Source of the DNA: an uncultured Lachnospiraceae bacterium | GTDB taxonomy: Bacteria > Bacillota > Clostridia > Lachnospirales > Lachnospiraceae | Direction of reading: 5' to 3' | Length of the DNA stretch: 9,150 bases | Assembly: GCA_902463835.1 (NCBI GenBank) | Contig: CABQGZ010000102.1 | Coordinates: forward strand, 1-9,150 | Shown here: in pieces, positions 1 through 7,148 of the stretch | Layout: each line of letters starts with the position of its first letter | Position numbering within the stretch: the stretch's first letter is position 1 | The notes under the pieces: model-generated | Told to the model about the DNA's origin: nothing | Database searches by the model: none | The model's input: the letters and a program-made list of their open reading frames with translations, nothing else | Position numbers and translations under genes: made by a program

Positions 1-87
1 GCATTTATAATACAACAGTGTTCCTCCCATAATAGCGATTCCACTGAACGTATACGGTAATGTGCCGCTTCCTCCGGTCTGGGGCAA
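1..87 (-). other. Sortase sorting signal (LPQTG plus hydrophobic tail)
   Basis: LPQTG is encoded at 87-73 (residues 1650-1654). A short linker and a hydrophobic stretch follow (SGIAIMGGTLLYYK). The final positively charged residues and stop are beyond the left edge. This is the canonical class A/B-type sorting signal for covalent attachment to peptidoglycan. Confidence 0.9.
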
Positions 88-3000
88 TTCAACGCCCCTC
101 TCATAGAAGCCGCTGTCGTGGTATTTAGATTCATAGTGAGCAACCTGCTGTTTCTCCACTGTGGGCAGCACAATCCCAGGAATAAATGTCCTCTGCAGAC
201 TGGATCTGTCCGGCGTGTAAGTTGCTATGCCATCAGAATCTATGGTATCATTTTCTCCCCTGTTGCTGGGGGAGGCTATGAGGGGTGTAATCTTTGTGGC
301 TCCGCTTCCGTCTGTAAATCTCACGGCATAAGTTCCAGCGGGCAGATCGGTGAATTTGTAGCGACCCTTCTCATAGGTTTCTGCCGGATTCCAATTCTCC
401 GTGTTATCCGGTTGGACTGCCAGTACGCTGACTTGCTGTCCGGTTTCTATTACAACCGGAGGTTGTGAAGCCTTCCCCTGATAATGGTATGGCTCATAAT
501 CGCCCTCTTCTGTGGAGTCGCCGTTATTCTTAAGCTTCAGCAGCTCCACCTTCACACCGGAAAGACGGTTGAGACTCGCCGCATCCTCAATTCCATCATT
601 CTGAATACCGTCAAAGTTCGTATCCATCCAGGTTAGTCCCTCCAGGGTACGGGATACAATCTGGCTGCGGTCGCTGCTCAACAGATTATCCAGCAGCAGC
701 TTGTTGTGGATCACGTCCCCCGGTTTTCCATCCGGCAATGACAACGTGATATGCATCGCTATCATCATCTTCCCTGGAATTGTGTATTGATACGCAATCG
801 CTGTAATCGGCTCCGACGTTGCATCAACATTTGATTTCCATGACAAATTTTCATCCAACTGAAACTCGGTCCACTTCCTGCCCGCGCTGTCAAGGTTGGT
901 CTTATCATCTATATTCAAGCGTCTCACATCTGTCACACTGCTGATACTCGAATCCGTTGTGTAGTAGAACTTCATGCCAGGTAGGCATATAGCCGCGACA
1001 ATGTTAAATTCCTCCACGCGAAGATTTCCGTTATAACTGCTGTGTCCCACGCCGCTTTTGGGAAGTATGTCCGCAATCCATCCTGTATAAGGAACATCAC
1101 TGCTATTGTATACTTTCATGGTAAAGCCCTGTGTGTCTCCCAAATCCACCACGCTCTGATCCGCTGTTTTGATGATCGACAGAGCCGTGCTCTTGGAGAT
1201 TTGAATATCGGTACTGGACTGATTGTTATAAGCAGAACCATGTATTACGCCTGGGTCGATCGAGCTGTAGATATCCGTCTGAACCTTCAGCGTCTGTCCA
1301 TTTGTCACATCCTTGGTCGGATCGCTGGAATTGCCAATTCGGCAGGAAAAATAAATCGGTTCAAAAACCTTTGATCCCTCACTCAACGGCACGTTTTTCA
1401 GCACCCAGGTCAGCGTTGTACTTTCATCCTCGTTTTTCTCTATCTGCGTTTCCAGCGTCTGTCCGCCTGAGACAGTTCCCGGCTGGCTGCAAAACGGGTC
1501 CTGCATATATAATCCGCCCCATGTGGCGGTATCGGGATAATATTCCAGTCCTCTCGGCAGAGTGACCGTCAGCGTCGCATCCGTATATATAGTTTTGTGG
1601 TCATCACCACTTGTGACAGGGCGGGAACAGACAAATTTGGGCATTACCATATAATCTACCACCCGCTGGTTCTGATCTTGATCATAAACAGCTCGCGAGC
1701 TGCCCCCTTCAATCGTTTGCGCGACCTTAATATCAACCTCGGACTTGTAAGGTACCACATATATATTATCCTGATAATAACGGCCGCCCGTACCATCATA
1801 AAATATTCCGTTTCCATCCACTTTCGATTTGACGGAAGTTCCAAACCCGTTATTGCCCTCTGTAGGCGCTCCTTGTCCAACTCCTGTACATCGCTTCCAG
1901 CTGCGCTCATGGGTGGGTTCTGGAAAATCAAGAAAGATACCTTTTCCATTGTCATTCCCGTAGCTTGGGAAATAATAGTGGACATACTCCTGGTATTTTT
2001 CTATCCCCTCTTGACCATCATATTTCTCTTTCACCAGATGCTTCACATCTCTCTTTGTCCACGCGGCTGCATTATTTGTGACAGCATAGACATAACCAGA
2101 TTTCACTGTGTCCTTTATCTTCCCGTGAACCGACAGATGCAGATGGTTCATCGTCATATATCCGTTTTCCAAAGCGTTTGCAACATTATGTAATTCCATC
2201 AGAACCGCCACACATTCTTTTCCGTCAGCTTTCATATCCTCCAGAGAACGATACCATTCTATATCATCCGCCGTAGCCTTCATCATTTCACTATCATAGT
2301 CCACTCCATCCGGCATTTGTTCCTTGTGATCCCATCCCTTCCCCTCATGGATCGTGCCATACAGTATAGTGGGCGCCCATGCTCCTGCAATTTGCACCTT
2401 TCCGTAATTCGGCCAATCGATCCAATCAAAGGCTGCATACTTAGAAATACTCCCCTCGTTTCGAAAATTGACACCTTGTATATTCCCGTTAGAATCTATG
2501 CTCCCACCACAACCTGCATTCACCAGTGCTTCCGCTGTTACCGGCTCGAAGAACGCATTGTCAAACTTAACCATCAGATTGTAAGCAACGCAGACATTTT
2601 CGCCCTCCGCTCCATCATTAAAAACATAAGCCTCCAGATCTGTATAGGTGCCGGGAGTTGCGTAATCCTTCAGTACATCCATCCCATCAAAACACTTATC
2701 TATCAAAGACTCGTTCCAGCCGCCAAATGGCTTCAAAAAAGCCACACCAGATTCAAAAGTGCCGGGATTTCTCAGCGTAACAGAAGCATTCAGCTGATCC
2801 AGTTTGTCCTCTTTCCTATATTTGAAATGGTTGTCGCAGTCCTTCACTTCGATGTCCCGGGCGAAAATACTCTGCTGCATGGTAAGGTCGGGGGCATTTT
2901 TTACTGCGGTAATATAATGCTCAGGATCTGTTCCCGCCTGATTGTAGAATGGCGTGACCACCCACATTTCGCCGGCAGAAAACACCGCTTGCCGGATGTT

Positions 3001-5034
3001 CCAATACTCAGTACCGCTGCTCCCAAGTACGTCACGGTTATAGAACTCTGCTCTATCATTCATACTGGCGCCGCCATAGTAGGTGGAGGGCAGATGCGTT
3101 GGATCAAAGGTGTAACCGGACACTTTGACATGGATACGTCGATGAACTTCTCCCTCATACGTATCAGCGCCACCATCCGTAAAGGTCCATGTACCGCCAT
3201 TTTTGCAGGATTCAGACGGGTTGCCTTCTTCTGTGTGATTGAGCGGTGCAGCATAAACAGGCAATCCCCCATTGATACCGCCCTTGTTCACATCACGTCC
3301 ATCCTGCTGTTTATCTCCTGCCTCAAATGCATCCACGCTCCATACCAGCGGCTTAAACTCCGTAGTTACATTCTCTGACACACCGCTGCTGGAATCTGTG
3401 TACTTCGTCACGAGTGTTATATCAAACTCAATAGTATCGCCCTCGCTTGGCAATTCGCAGCCCCGCAGTCCATGCTCCGCATCCAGCCCCTTCACCATCA
3501 GCCGGATACCATATCCGTTGATGCGCCCATTCCATACAGAATTTCCAAGGACGAACGGGATATCGATCCTTGCACCCTCATCCCCCCAGTGCCAGATACT
3601 CACTGTCGCCGCCGTATCTGCCGTGATATGCGCGCTCAGGTCATGGGTTGCCACCAGGCGTTCTCCAATATACTGATAAAAGTACGTTCCCTCTCGTACA
3701 ATCCGGTAATCAATTCCTTCTGCCGTCTGATACTGTGTAGCCTCTTCCTCTGTCAGGTCGCCCCAGCTATTCCATTCAAACAAGGTGCCGTCCATGGTCT
3801 GGACCTTCGGGCTGTTTCCCTTACTTTTCTCATGCACAACGCTGAAATGGATCGTCTCTCCATTGTCAAAATCCACATAGATTCCTGTTCTGATATCTCC
3901 CTTACCATCCGGGTGATCCTGCACCTTCACAGTCAGATCCATATCCGAAAATTTCTTCCGAAACTGGAGATTTCCTGCATATCCGCCGGACGGAATGGAT
4001 ACTATGCCCTCCGCCACTTTGGACAGATCCCAGTCATCACTGTCCTGAAATGTATTCGTCTGATCCAGCGCAGAATCGTTACCGGTGGAAAAGTCAAAAT
4101 CTCCCGCCCAGCTGCACTTGGAAATCTCCCCTTGTTTTAAGGTTACATCATATCGCGGGGTACAGGTCACCGTCACCTTATCCGGCCGAATACTTGCTAT
4201 CTCGCACTTTTGATGGCTATGACAATAAGATCCATTCTTATAAGCAGTATCCTTTGGAATGTTGTTCTCACAACGTATCTGGACATCATTACATTCCAGC
4301 CACATGGAGAAAATCGGTTGGATCTCGAAACCATTCTTGCTATTCAGCACACGAATGACCACCTCCTGGCTTCGGACGGCCGCAGTAATATCCGATCCCT
4401 CTCGTATATCCTGGAAACTGCCGTGAAGTATCTGATAGGAGACGCCTTCTATTGTAATCGGCTCTTTCTCGTAAACATAAGAGACAACGTCTGTCTTCAG
4501 CCAGGCCATATCATCCACGCTGAACATGGCCTGATCATTGTTCGCAGGCAGCAGAAACTCAAAATAAACTCTGGCAGAATCATAATGCCCTGTGTCGTCC
4601 TTATCATGCCACCGGGTCGCATAATAGAAGCTATATTTTACCGTATCGAAGGTACGAACCACCCGGTTGCCTCCATCCGCGTCAAAACCATCCCCCGTCT
4701 TATCCTTATCAAATGGTTCCGAACCGTCCATGATGCCTCCGCTGGTATCCTGCGTGTTTTGTCCCATATTCAGCTCAATGTAGGCTCTATCCTCCGTCAA
4801 CGGATTCTCTCCTCCAGCCGCCCGCCCATTCCAAAGCGACTGCAACGTCACAGCAGCATCTTGTCCGGTCATGTTTCCTTCTGTATTCTCCAAGGTGATT
4901 ACCGGCAATATAAGTGCGTAAACCGTGCAGAACACCACCACTGCCGCAAGGCCAGTGACAACCCTTAGCCAATTCCGTTTTTTCCTGTGTGCTTTCGTAT
5001 ATTCGGCGGCTTTTTTCAACGCCTCATGTCTCAT
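1..5034 (-). CDS. Giant LPxTG cell-wall-anchored surface protein (partial at C-terminus)
   Basis: In this frame there is no stop from the ATG at 5034 to the left edge: 1678 codons, with the true stop just outside. A basic N-terminus (HRKKRNW, residues 16-22) leads into a hydrophobic segment ending YALILPVITLE (39-49), an export signal typical of clostridial surface proteins. Then follow a cysteine-rich stretch (248-307), a probable concanavalin-like jelly-roll (about 309-498), a long unrecognised middle, a DUF11-like segment (about 1279-1461), an SdrD-B-like domain (1462-1573), and LPQTG (1650-1654) with a hydrophobic tail. It should be exported by Sec and attached to peptidoglycan by a sortase not in this window. 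The ATG at 5034 is preferred over an in-frame GTG two codons upstream, because AGAGGTG sits 8 nt before the ATG but too close to the GTG. It lies 16 nt after the signal peptidase stop. Adhesin or glycan binder is inference; the exact ligand is unknown. Confidence 0.9.
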   Translation of the reverse strand, partial: MRHEALKKAAEYTKAHRKKRNWLRVVTGLAAVVVFCTVYALILPVITLENTEGNMTGQDAAVTLQSLWNGRAAGGENPLTEDRAYIELNMGQNTQDTSGGIMDGSEPFDKDKTGDGFDADGGNRVVRTFDTVKYSFYYATRWHDKDDTGHYDSARVYFEFLLPANNDQAMFSVDDMAWLKTDVVSYVYEKEPITIEGVSYQILHGSFQDIREGSDITAAVRSQEVVIRVLNSKNGFEIQPIFSMWLECNDVQIRCENNIPKDTAYKNGSYCHSHQKCEIASIRPDKVTVTCTPRYDVTLKQGEISKCSWAGDFDFSTGNDSALDQTNTFQDSDDWDLSKVAEGIVSIPSGGYAGNLQFRKKFSDMDLTVKVQDHPDGKGDIRTGIYVDFDNGETIHFSVVHEKSKGNSPKVQTMDGTLFEWNSWGDLTEEEATQYQTAEGIDYRIVREGTYFYQYIGERLVATHDLSAHITADTAATVSIWHWGDEGARIDIPFVLGNSVWNGRINGYGIRLMVKGLDAEHGLRGCELPSEGDTIEFDITLVTKYTDSSSGVSENVTTEFKPLVWSVDAFEAGDKQQDGRDVNKGGINGGLPVYAAPLNHTEEGNPSESCKNGGTWTFTDGGADTYEGEVHRRIHVKVSGYTFDPTHLPSTYYGGASMNDRAEFYNRDVLGSSGTEYWNIRQAVFSAGEMWVVTPFYNQAGTDPEHYITAVKNAPDLTMQQSIFARDIEVKDCDNHFKYRKEDKLDQLNASVTLRNPGTFESGVAFLKPFGGWNESLIDKCFDGMDVLKDYATPGTYTDLEAYVFNDGAEGENVCVAYNLMVKFDNAFFEPVTAEALVNAGCGGSIDSNGNIQGVNFRNEGSISKYAAFDWIDWPNYGKVQIAGAWAPTILYGTIHEGKGWDHKEQMPDGVDYDSEMMKATADDIEWYRSLEDMKADGKECVAVLMELHNVANALENGYMTMNHLHLSVHGKIKDTVKSGYVYAVTNNAAAWTKRDVKHLVKEKYDGQEGIEKYQEYVHYYFPSYGNDNGKGIFLDFPEPTHERSWKRCTGVGQGAPTEGNNGFGTSVKSKVDGNGIFYDGTGGRYYQDNIYVVPYKSEVDIKVAQTIEGGSSRAVYDQDQNQRVVDYMVMPKFVCSRPVTSGDDHKTIYTDATLTVTLPRGLEYYPDTATWGGLYMQDPFCSQPGTVSGGQTLETQIEKNEDESTTLTWVLKNVPLSEGSKVFEPIYFSCRIGNSSDPTKDVTNGQTLKVQTDIYSSIDPGVIHGSAYNNQSSTDIQISKSTALSIIKTADQSVVDLGDTQGFTMKVYNSSDVPYTGWIADILPKSGVGHSSYNGNLRVEEFNIVAAICLPGMKFYYTTDSSISSVTDVRRLNIDDKTNLDSAGRKWTEFQLDENLSWKSNVDATSEPITAIAYQYTIPGKMMIAMHITLSLPDGKPGDVIHNKLLLDNLLSSDRSQIVSRTLEGLTWMDTNFDGIQNDGIEDAASLNRLSGVKVELLKLKNNGDSTEEGDYEPYHYQGKASQPPVVIETGQQVSVLAVQPDNTENWNPAETYEKGRYKFTDLPAGTYAVRFTDGSGATKITPLIASPSNRGENDTIDSDGIATYTPDRSSLQRTFIPGIVLPTVEKQQVAHYESKYHDSGFYERGVELPQTGGSGTLPYTFSGIAIMGGTLLYYKC
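316..651 (-). other. SdrD-B-like domain of the surface protein
   Basis: Residues 1462-1573 open with GLTWMDTNFDGIQNDGIED, the signature of SdrD B-type domains, including a D-x-N-x-D-G calcium-type loop. LSGVKVELLK follows, and the domain closes with GRYKFTDLPAGTYAVRF. A spacer with acidic and proline residues is inserted between the two halves. In the family these domains form rigid, calcium-stabilised stalk modules. Confidence 0.85.
652..1200 (-). other. DUF11-like stalk segment of the surface protein
   Basis: Residues about 1279-1461 begin with ALSIIKTADQSVVDLGDTQ, then FTMKVYNSSDVPYTGWIADILP. This is the usual pattern of DUF11-type Ig-like repeats (K-x-A, GD, F-x-x-x-V-x-N, D-x-L-P). The segment is longer than a single DUF11 unit, so it may hold an insertion or a second, diverged unit ending in PGDVIHNKL. 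Such domains normally act as stalks that hold the binding head away from the wall. Confidence 0.5.
3541..4110 (-). other. Probable concanavalin-like (LamG-type) jelly-roll domain in the surface protein
   Basis: Residues 309-498 of the giant protein alternate short beta-like strands and aromatic turns. The order is WAGDFDFSTG, then AGNLQFRKKFSDMDLTVKV, TGIYVDFDNGETIHFSVV, DYRIVREGTYFYQYIGERLV, and SIWHWGDEGARIDIPF. The pattern of strand, 'trace of a bound chain' (YFYQYIGERL) and closing strand is like LamG or family-16-type jelly-rolls. No catalytic ExDxxE motif is seen, so binding is more likely than hydrolysis. This is fold-level inference by eye. Confidence 0.45.
4885..5034 (-). other. Export signal / membrane segment with YALILPxITLE motif
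   Basis: This encodes about the first 50 residues of the giant surface protein. Residues 14-24 are strongly basic, and residues 25-46 form the hydrophobic core, which ends in VYALILPVITLE. A small-residue site obeying the -3/-1 rule (Val38, Ala40) is visible inside the motif. From memory, closely similar motifs occur in many Lachnospiraceae surface proteins with Cna-B or SdrD-B domains. Whether it is cleaved or stays as an anchor cannot be decided from sequence. Confidence 0.7.
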
Positions 5035-5050
5035 ATCCACAACACCTCTT

Positions 5051-5641
5051 CTACTCCACTGTTCCAAAATCCGACAGTGGCCAAATTCGAAAAATGATCT
5101 TTCCAACGATCTGTTCATCGGCAACACATCCCACCGTCGTATTGCGGGAATCCACCGAAGTACTGCGGTGATCCCCCAGGACGAAATACCGTCCATCCGG
5201 AACCTGACAGGGCAATTCTATATTCAACTCTCCCTGAGCCTTTTCCACCAGATATGGTTCCTCCAGCAGAACCTCGTCCACATACACATTCCCATCCTCA
5301 TCAATGTTCACCCACTGGCCTGGTCCTGCGATATAGCGCTTTACCAGAAGCTTATTCCCCAGGTAAAAGCATACCAGATCGCCGCTTTCAAACTTTGTTC
5401 CCTTCACAGAGAGCACGATGTCTCCCTCCCGCAAAGTAGGAACCATGGAACTGCCATAGATCTGCAAGACAGGGAGCACCAGCACGGCCACCAGAACCGC
5501 TGCGGCAGCCACCACCGCAAGGGTATAAATGGTACTTCGAAACACCTGATAATAACGTCTCTTATACTGTTCTCTATGTAACTCCTTCCGAAGCTGCTTT
5601 AAGCTGGGAGGCTCCAAAGCAGCTTCTCTCTTCCTTTTCAT
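5051..5641 (-). CDS. lepB: Type I signal peptidase (S26 family)
   Basis: A 196-residue membrane-bound Ser/Lys endopeptidase that removes signal peptides on the outer face of the membrane. It has a charged cytoplasmic N-tail (1-35) and one transmembrane helix (about 38-58). The catalytic serine box is GSSMVPTL with Ser65, and the general-base Lys101 lies in LLVKRYIAGPG. The box-E region is GDHRSTSVDSR (156-166), where His158 replaces the usual Asn of GDNR. The ATG overlaps the stop of the preceding coiled-coil gene (ATGA), and AAGGGGTG lies just upstream, so translation is probably coupled. Its stop is 16 nt before the giant LPQTG protein, which is its likely main client. Family assignment is firm; substrate dedication is inference from context. 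The symbol is used in the generic family sense; sip would be equivalent. Confidence 0.95.
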   Translation of the reverse strand: MKRKREAALEPPSLKQLRKELHREQYKRRYYQVFRSTIYTLAVVAAAAVLVAVLVLPVLQIYGSSMVPTLREGDIVLSVKGTKFESGDLVCFYLGNKLLVKRYIAGPGQWVNIDEDGNVYVDEVLLEEPYLVEKAQGELNIELPCQVPDGRYFVLGDHRSTSVDSRNTTVGCVADEQIVGKIIFRIWPLSDFGTVE

Positions 5642-5949
5642 TGGGTATCACCCCTTTTTTCGACATCTTCCGCCTTCATGCGCTGGCGGAGGATCTCTTG
5701 TTCGCTGTTAAGTCTCCTGACATTCTCCAAATACCGCGCTGCGGCGTCCTGGGCTGCTTCAAATACACCGGAGAGAGCCAAAGCAGCCTCTGCGATGGAA
5801 CCGGCCTGGCTGATGGCGATCTCCCTGCTTTCCAGACGTTCTTTCATTTCAGTCAATTGTGCTTTTTGTTTTTCATTTTCTTCTATCTGAGCGATGAGCA
5901 TCTCCAGCAGTTCGCTGCGGCTCAGCCGCCTCAATTCTCTGTCCGTCAT
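5638..5949 (-). CDS. Small coiled-coil protein of unknown function, linked to signal peptidase
   Basis: A 103-residue, highly charged protein with no signal peptide or membrane segment, so it should be cytoplasmic. Residues 5-47 look like an amphipathic coiled coil rich in Glu, Lys, Gln and Leu. Residues 48-76 are alanine-rich and carry AGSIAEAALALSGVFEAAQ, followed by a second helix (YLENVRRLNSEQEIL). From memory, proteins with this AGSIAEAAL signature are common in Lachnospiraceae next to signal peptidase genes and are often mislabelled 'DNA repair protein'. AGAGAGG lies 5 nt before the ATG. Its stop overlaps the signal peptidase start, and the regulator gene ends 15 nt upstream. A role in export or assembly of the surface protein is possible but unproven. 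Confidence 0.85.
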   Translation of the reverse strand: MTDRELRRLSRSELLEMLIAQIEENEKQKAQLTEMKERLESREIAISQAGSIAEAALALSGVFEAAQDAAARYLENVRRLNSEQEILRQRMKAEDVEKRGDTQ

Positions 5950-5964
5950 AGGAACCTCTCTGCT

Positions 5965-6762
5965 CTATTTGAAACTTCGTCCGTAACAGCGCTCATAGCA
6001 CCGATAGAACGTTGCCTTATTGTGAAAGCCGCACAACGACAATATCTCATCCAGACTCTTATTCCGATTGGAGCGATCATCCAGCATCTGCATCGCCTTC
6101 TGTAAGCGAATATCATTCACAAATATACGCAAATCCACATTGGTTCTTTGATAAAGCTTCTTTCCAAGGGTCTTCCATGGAATACAGAACTCATCCGCAA
6201 GAAACTTCAGTGTGATATCCTCATTGTAATGCTCGTAGATATACTGCAGAACTTCTGTGATCAAGGTATCATCCATCTCCGGTATACTTCTTTTATCAGC
6301 CGTACCGTAATGCGCTATAATATCGGAAAGCAATTCACAGACGATCCCCACTCGCCTCAGCTCTATGACCTGTTCCGGTGAAATATCAAGCAACGGTTTG
6401 ATCTGTCCATAAATGATCTGATTGTACGCTGCGTCCATAAGCCACCGGGGCAGCTGTCGATCCTGATATAAAGACTGAAATTCTATGAGATATTGCGCTC
6501 CCACATGAAAACAGAAAACCTCCGCCTGTTCTTTCATTTCATAGCTGTGATTTTCCAGACTGCTGATAACGGCAATCTGGCCATCGCTCAGTTCTTTCTT
6601 TTCCCCTGAGATTGCAACAGCCACATTCCCCTTTGTAACTCCAAACAGCTCGTACTCCCGATGAAAATGAGTTTCCCATCGTCCACTGCCCAGATATGTT
6701 CCACCCCCAAAAAAGGGGCTCTCTTCTTGAAAAAATTCCGGGGGCTTCTCAATTATTGTCAT
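5965..6762 (-). CDS. AraC-family transcriptional regulator with N-terminal cupin
   Basis: A 265-residue DNA-binding regulator. The N-terminal cupin-like sensor domain carries the H-x-H-x3-E pattern in WETHFHREYELF (His32, His34, Glu38) and a GQIAVISSLENHSY strand near 68-81, typical of sugar-responsive AraC proteins. The C-terminal region holds two helix-turn-helix motifs: ITLKFLADEFCIPWKTLGKKL (about 183-203) and LDEILSLCGFHNKATFYRCYE (about 234-254). The protein stops at GRSFK, a few residues before the usual 'P-x-x-YR' end of the domain. The ATG at 6762 was chosen because AAAGGG lies 8 nt before it; a longer frame starting at 6903 would overlap the GH3 gene by 115 nt and adds nothing family-like. 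It sits 26 nt after GH3 and 15 nt before the coiled-coil gene, so it may control either or both. Confidence 0.9.
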   Translation of the reverse strand: MTIIEKPPEFFQEESPFFGGGTYLGSGRWETHFHREYELFGVTKGNVAVAISGEKKELSDGQIAVISSLENHSYEMKEQAEVFCFHVGAQYLIEFQSLYQDRQLPRWLMDAAYNQIIYGQIKPLLDISPEQVIELRRVGIVCELLSDIIAHYGTADKRSIPEMDDTLITEVLQYIYEHYNEDITLKFLADEFCIPWKTLGKKLYQRTNVDLRIFVNDIRLQKAMQMLDDRSNRNKSLDEILSLCGFHNKATFYRCYERCYGRSFK

Positions 6763-6788
6763 ATTCCAAACCCTTTCACTGGAAGGCG

Positions 6789-7148
6789 CTATATACGAAC
6801 AACCGCCATCTTCGCAATCTTCATTCCGCTCTGGGCAAAATACAAGCGTATGTAACTGTTTGTAAACCGGATCTCTCCCAGCGGCAGGCAGACTTCCACC
6901 CATTTCCCGTCTGTTCCGTTTAACGTCAGGCTTCCGGTCAGCGTACCGTTCACAAATGCGGATACCGATACCTGCGCCACGTCCAGGGCGTCCACCTTCA
7001 CGATCATGTGCAGTTCAAAGGCTCCCATGCGTTCCGCTTTTATCCCGTACATCACCTGGCTTCCGCGATCCGTACAGACATCCTCTGCCGGCAGCTCCAG
7101 ATAATCCTCAAATTCTGCGTAAGGCAGGTCAAAATCTACCTTATCCTC
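6789..7148 (-). other. C-terminal beta-sandwich-like domain of the GH3 enzyme
   Basis: About 118 residues follow the GH3_N barrel. They begin YAEFEDYLELPAED, like the 'EAE' start of CBM6/35-type modules, and continue with an alternating beta pattern ending RLYFAQSGMKIAKMAVVRI. This resembles a jelly-roll carbohydrate-binding or accessory domain. The CBM label is inference; only the beta-rich pattern and domain boundary are seen. Confidence 0.5.

Noticed and set aside
1597..2193. 198-codon plus-strand frame with hydrophobic stretches
   Set aside because: Also an exact antisense shadow of the surface-protein gene; no ribosome-binding context or recognisable membrane-protein pattern.
2317..3378. 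353-codon open frame on the plus strand
   Set aside because: It lies codon-on-codon antisense to the giant surface-protein gene, its product is Cys/Ile-rich with no family resemblance, and its openness follows from the absence of TTA, CTA and TCA codons in the aligned frame.
1..5034. Possible pseudogene or frameshift in the region with no long minus-strand gene bounded by a stop
   Set aside because: Reading every triplet of this frame found no stop; the gene is simply cut by the left edge of the window just past its LPQTG signal.
3472..5581. Plus-strand frames of 222, 252 and 218 codons
   Set aside because: All are antisense to the surface-protein or signal-peptidase genes, which have clear motifs; the plus-strand products have none.
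5035..6788. Intrinsic terminators or riboswitches in the short intergenic gaps
   Set aside because: The gaps are 16-26 nt at most and contain no GC-rich hairpin followed by a T-run.
6763..6903. Longer start for the AraC regulator at 6903
   Set aside because: It would add 47 residues overlapping the end of GH3 by 115 nt, with cysteine-rich, non-cupin sequence; the ATG at 6762 has a suitable ribosome-binding site and a normal family length.
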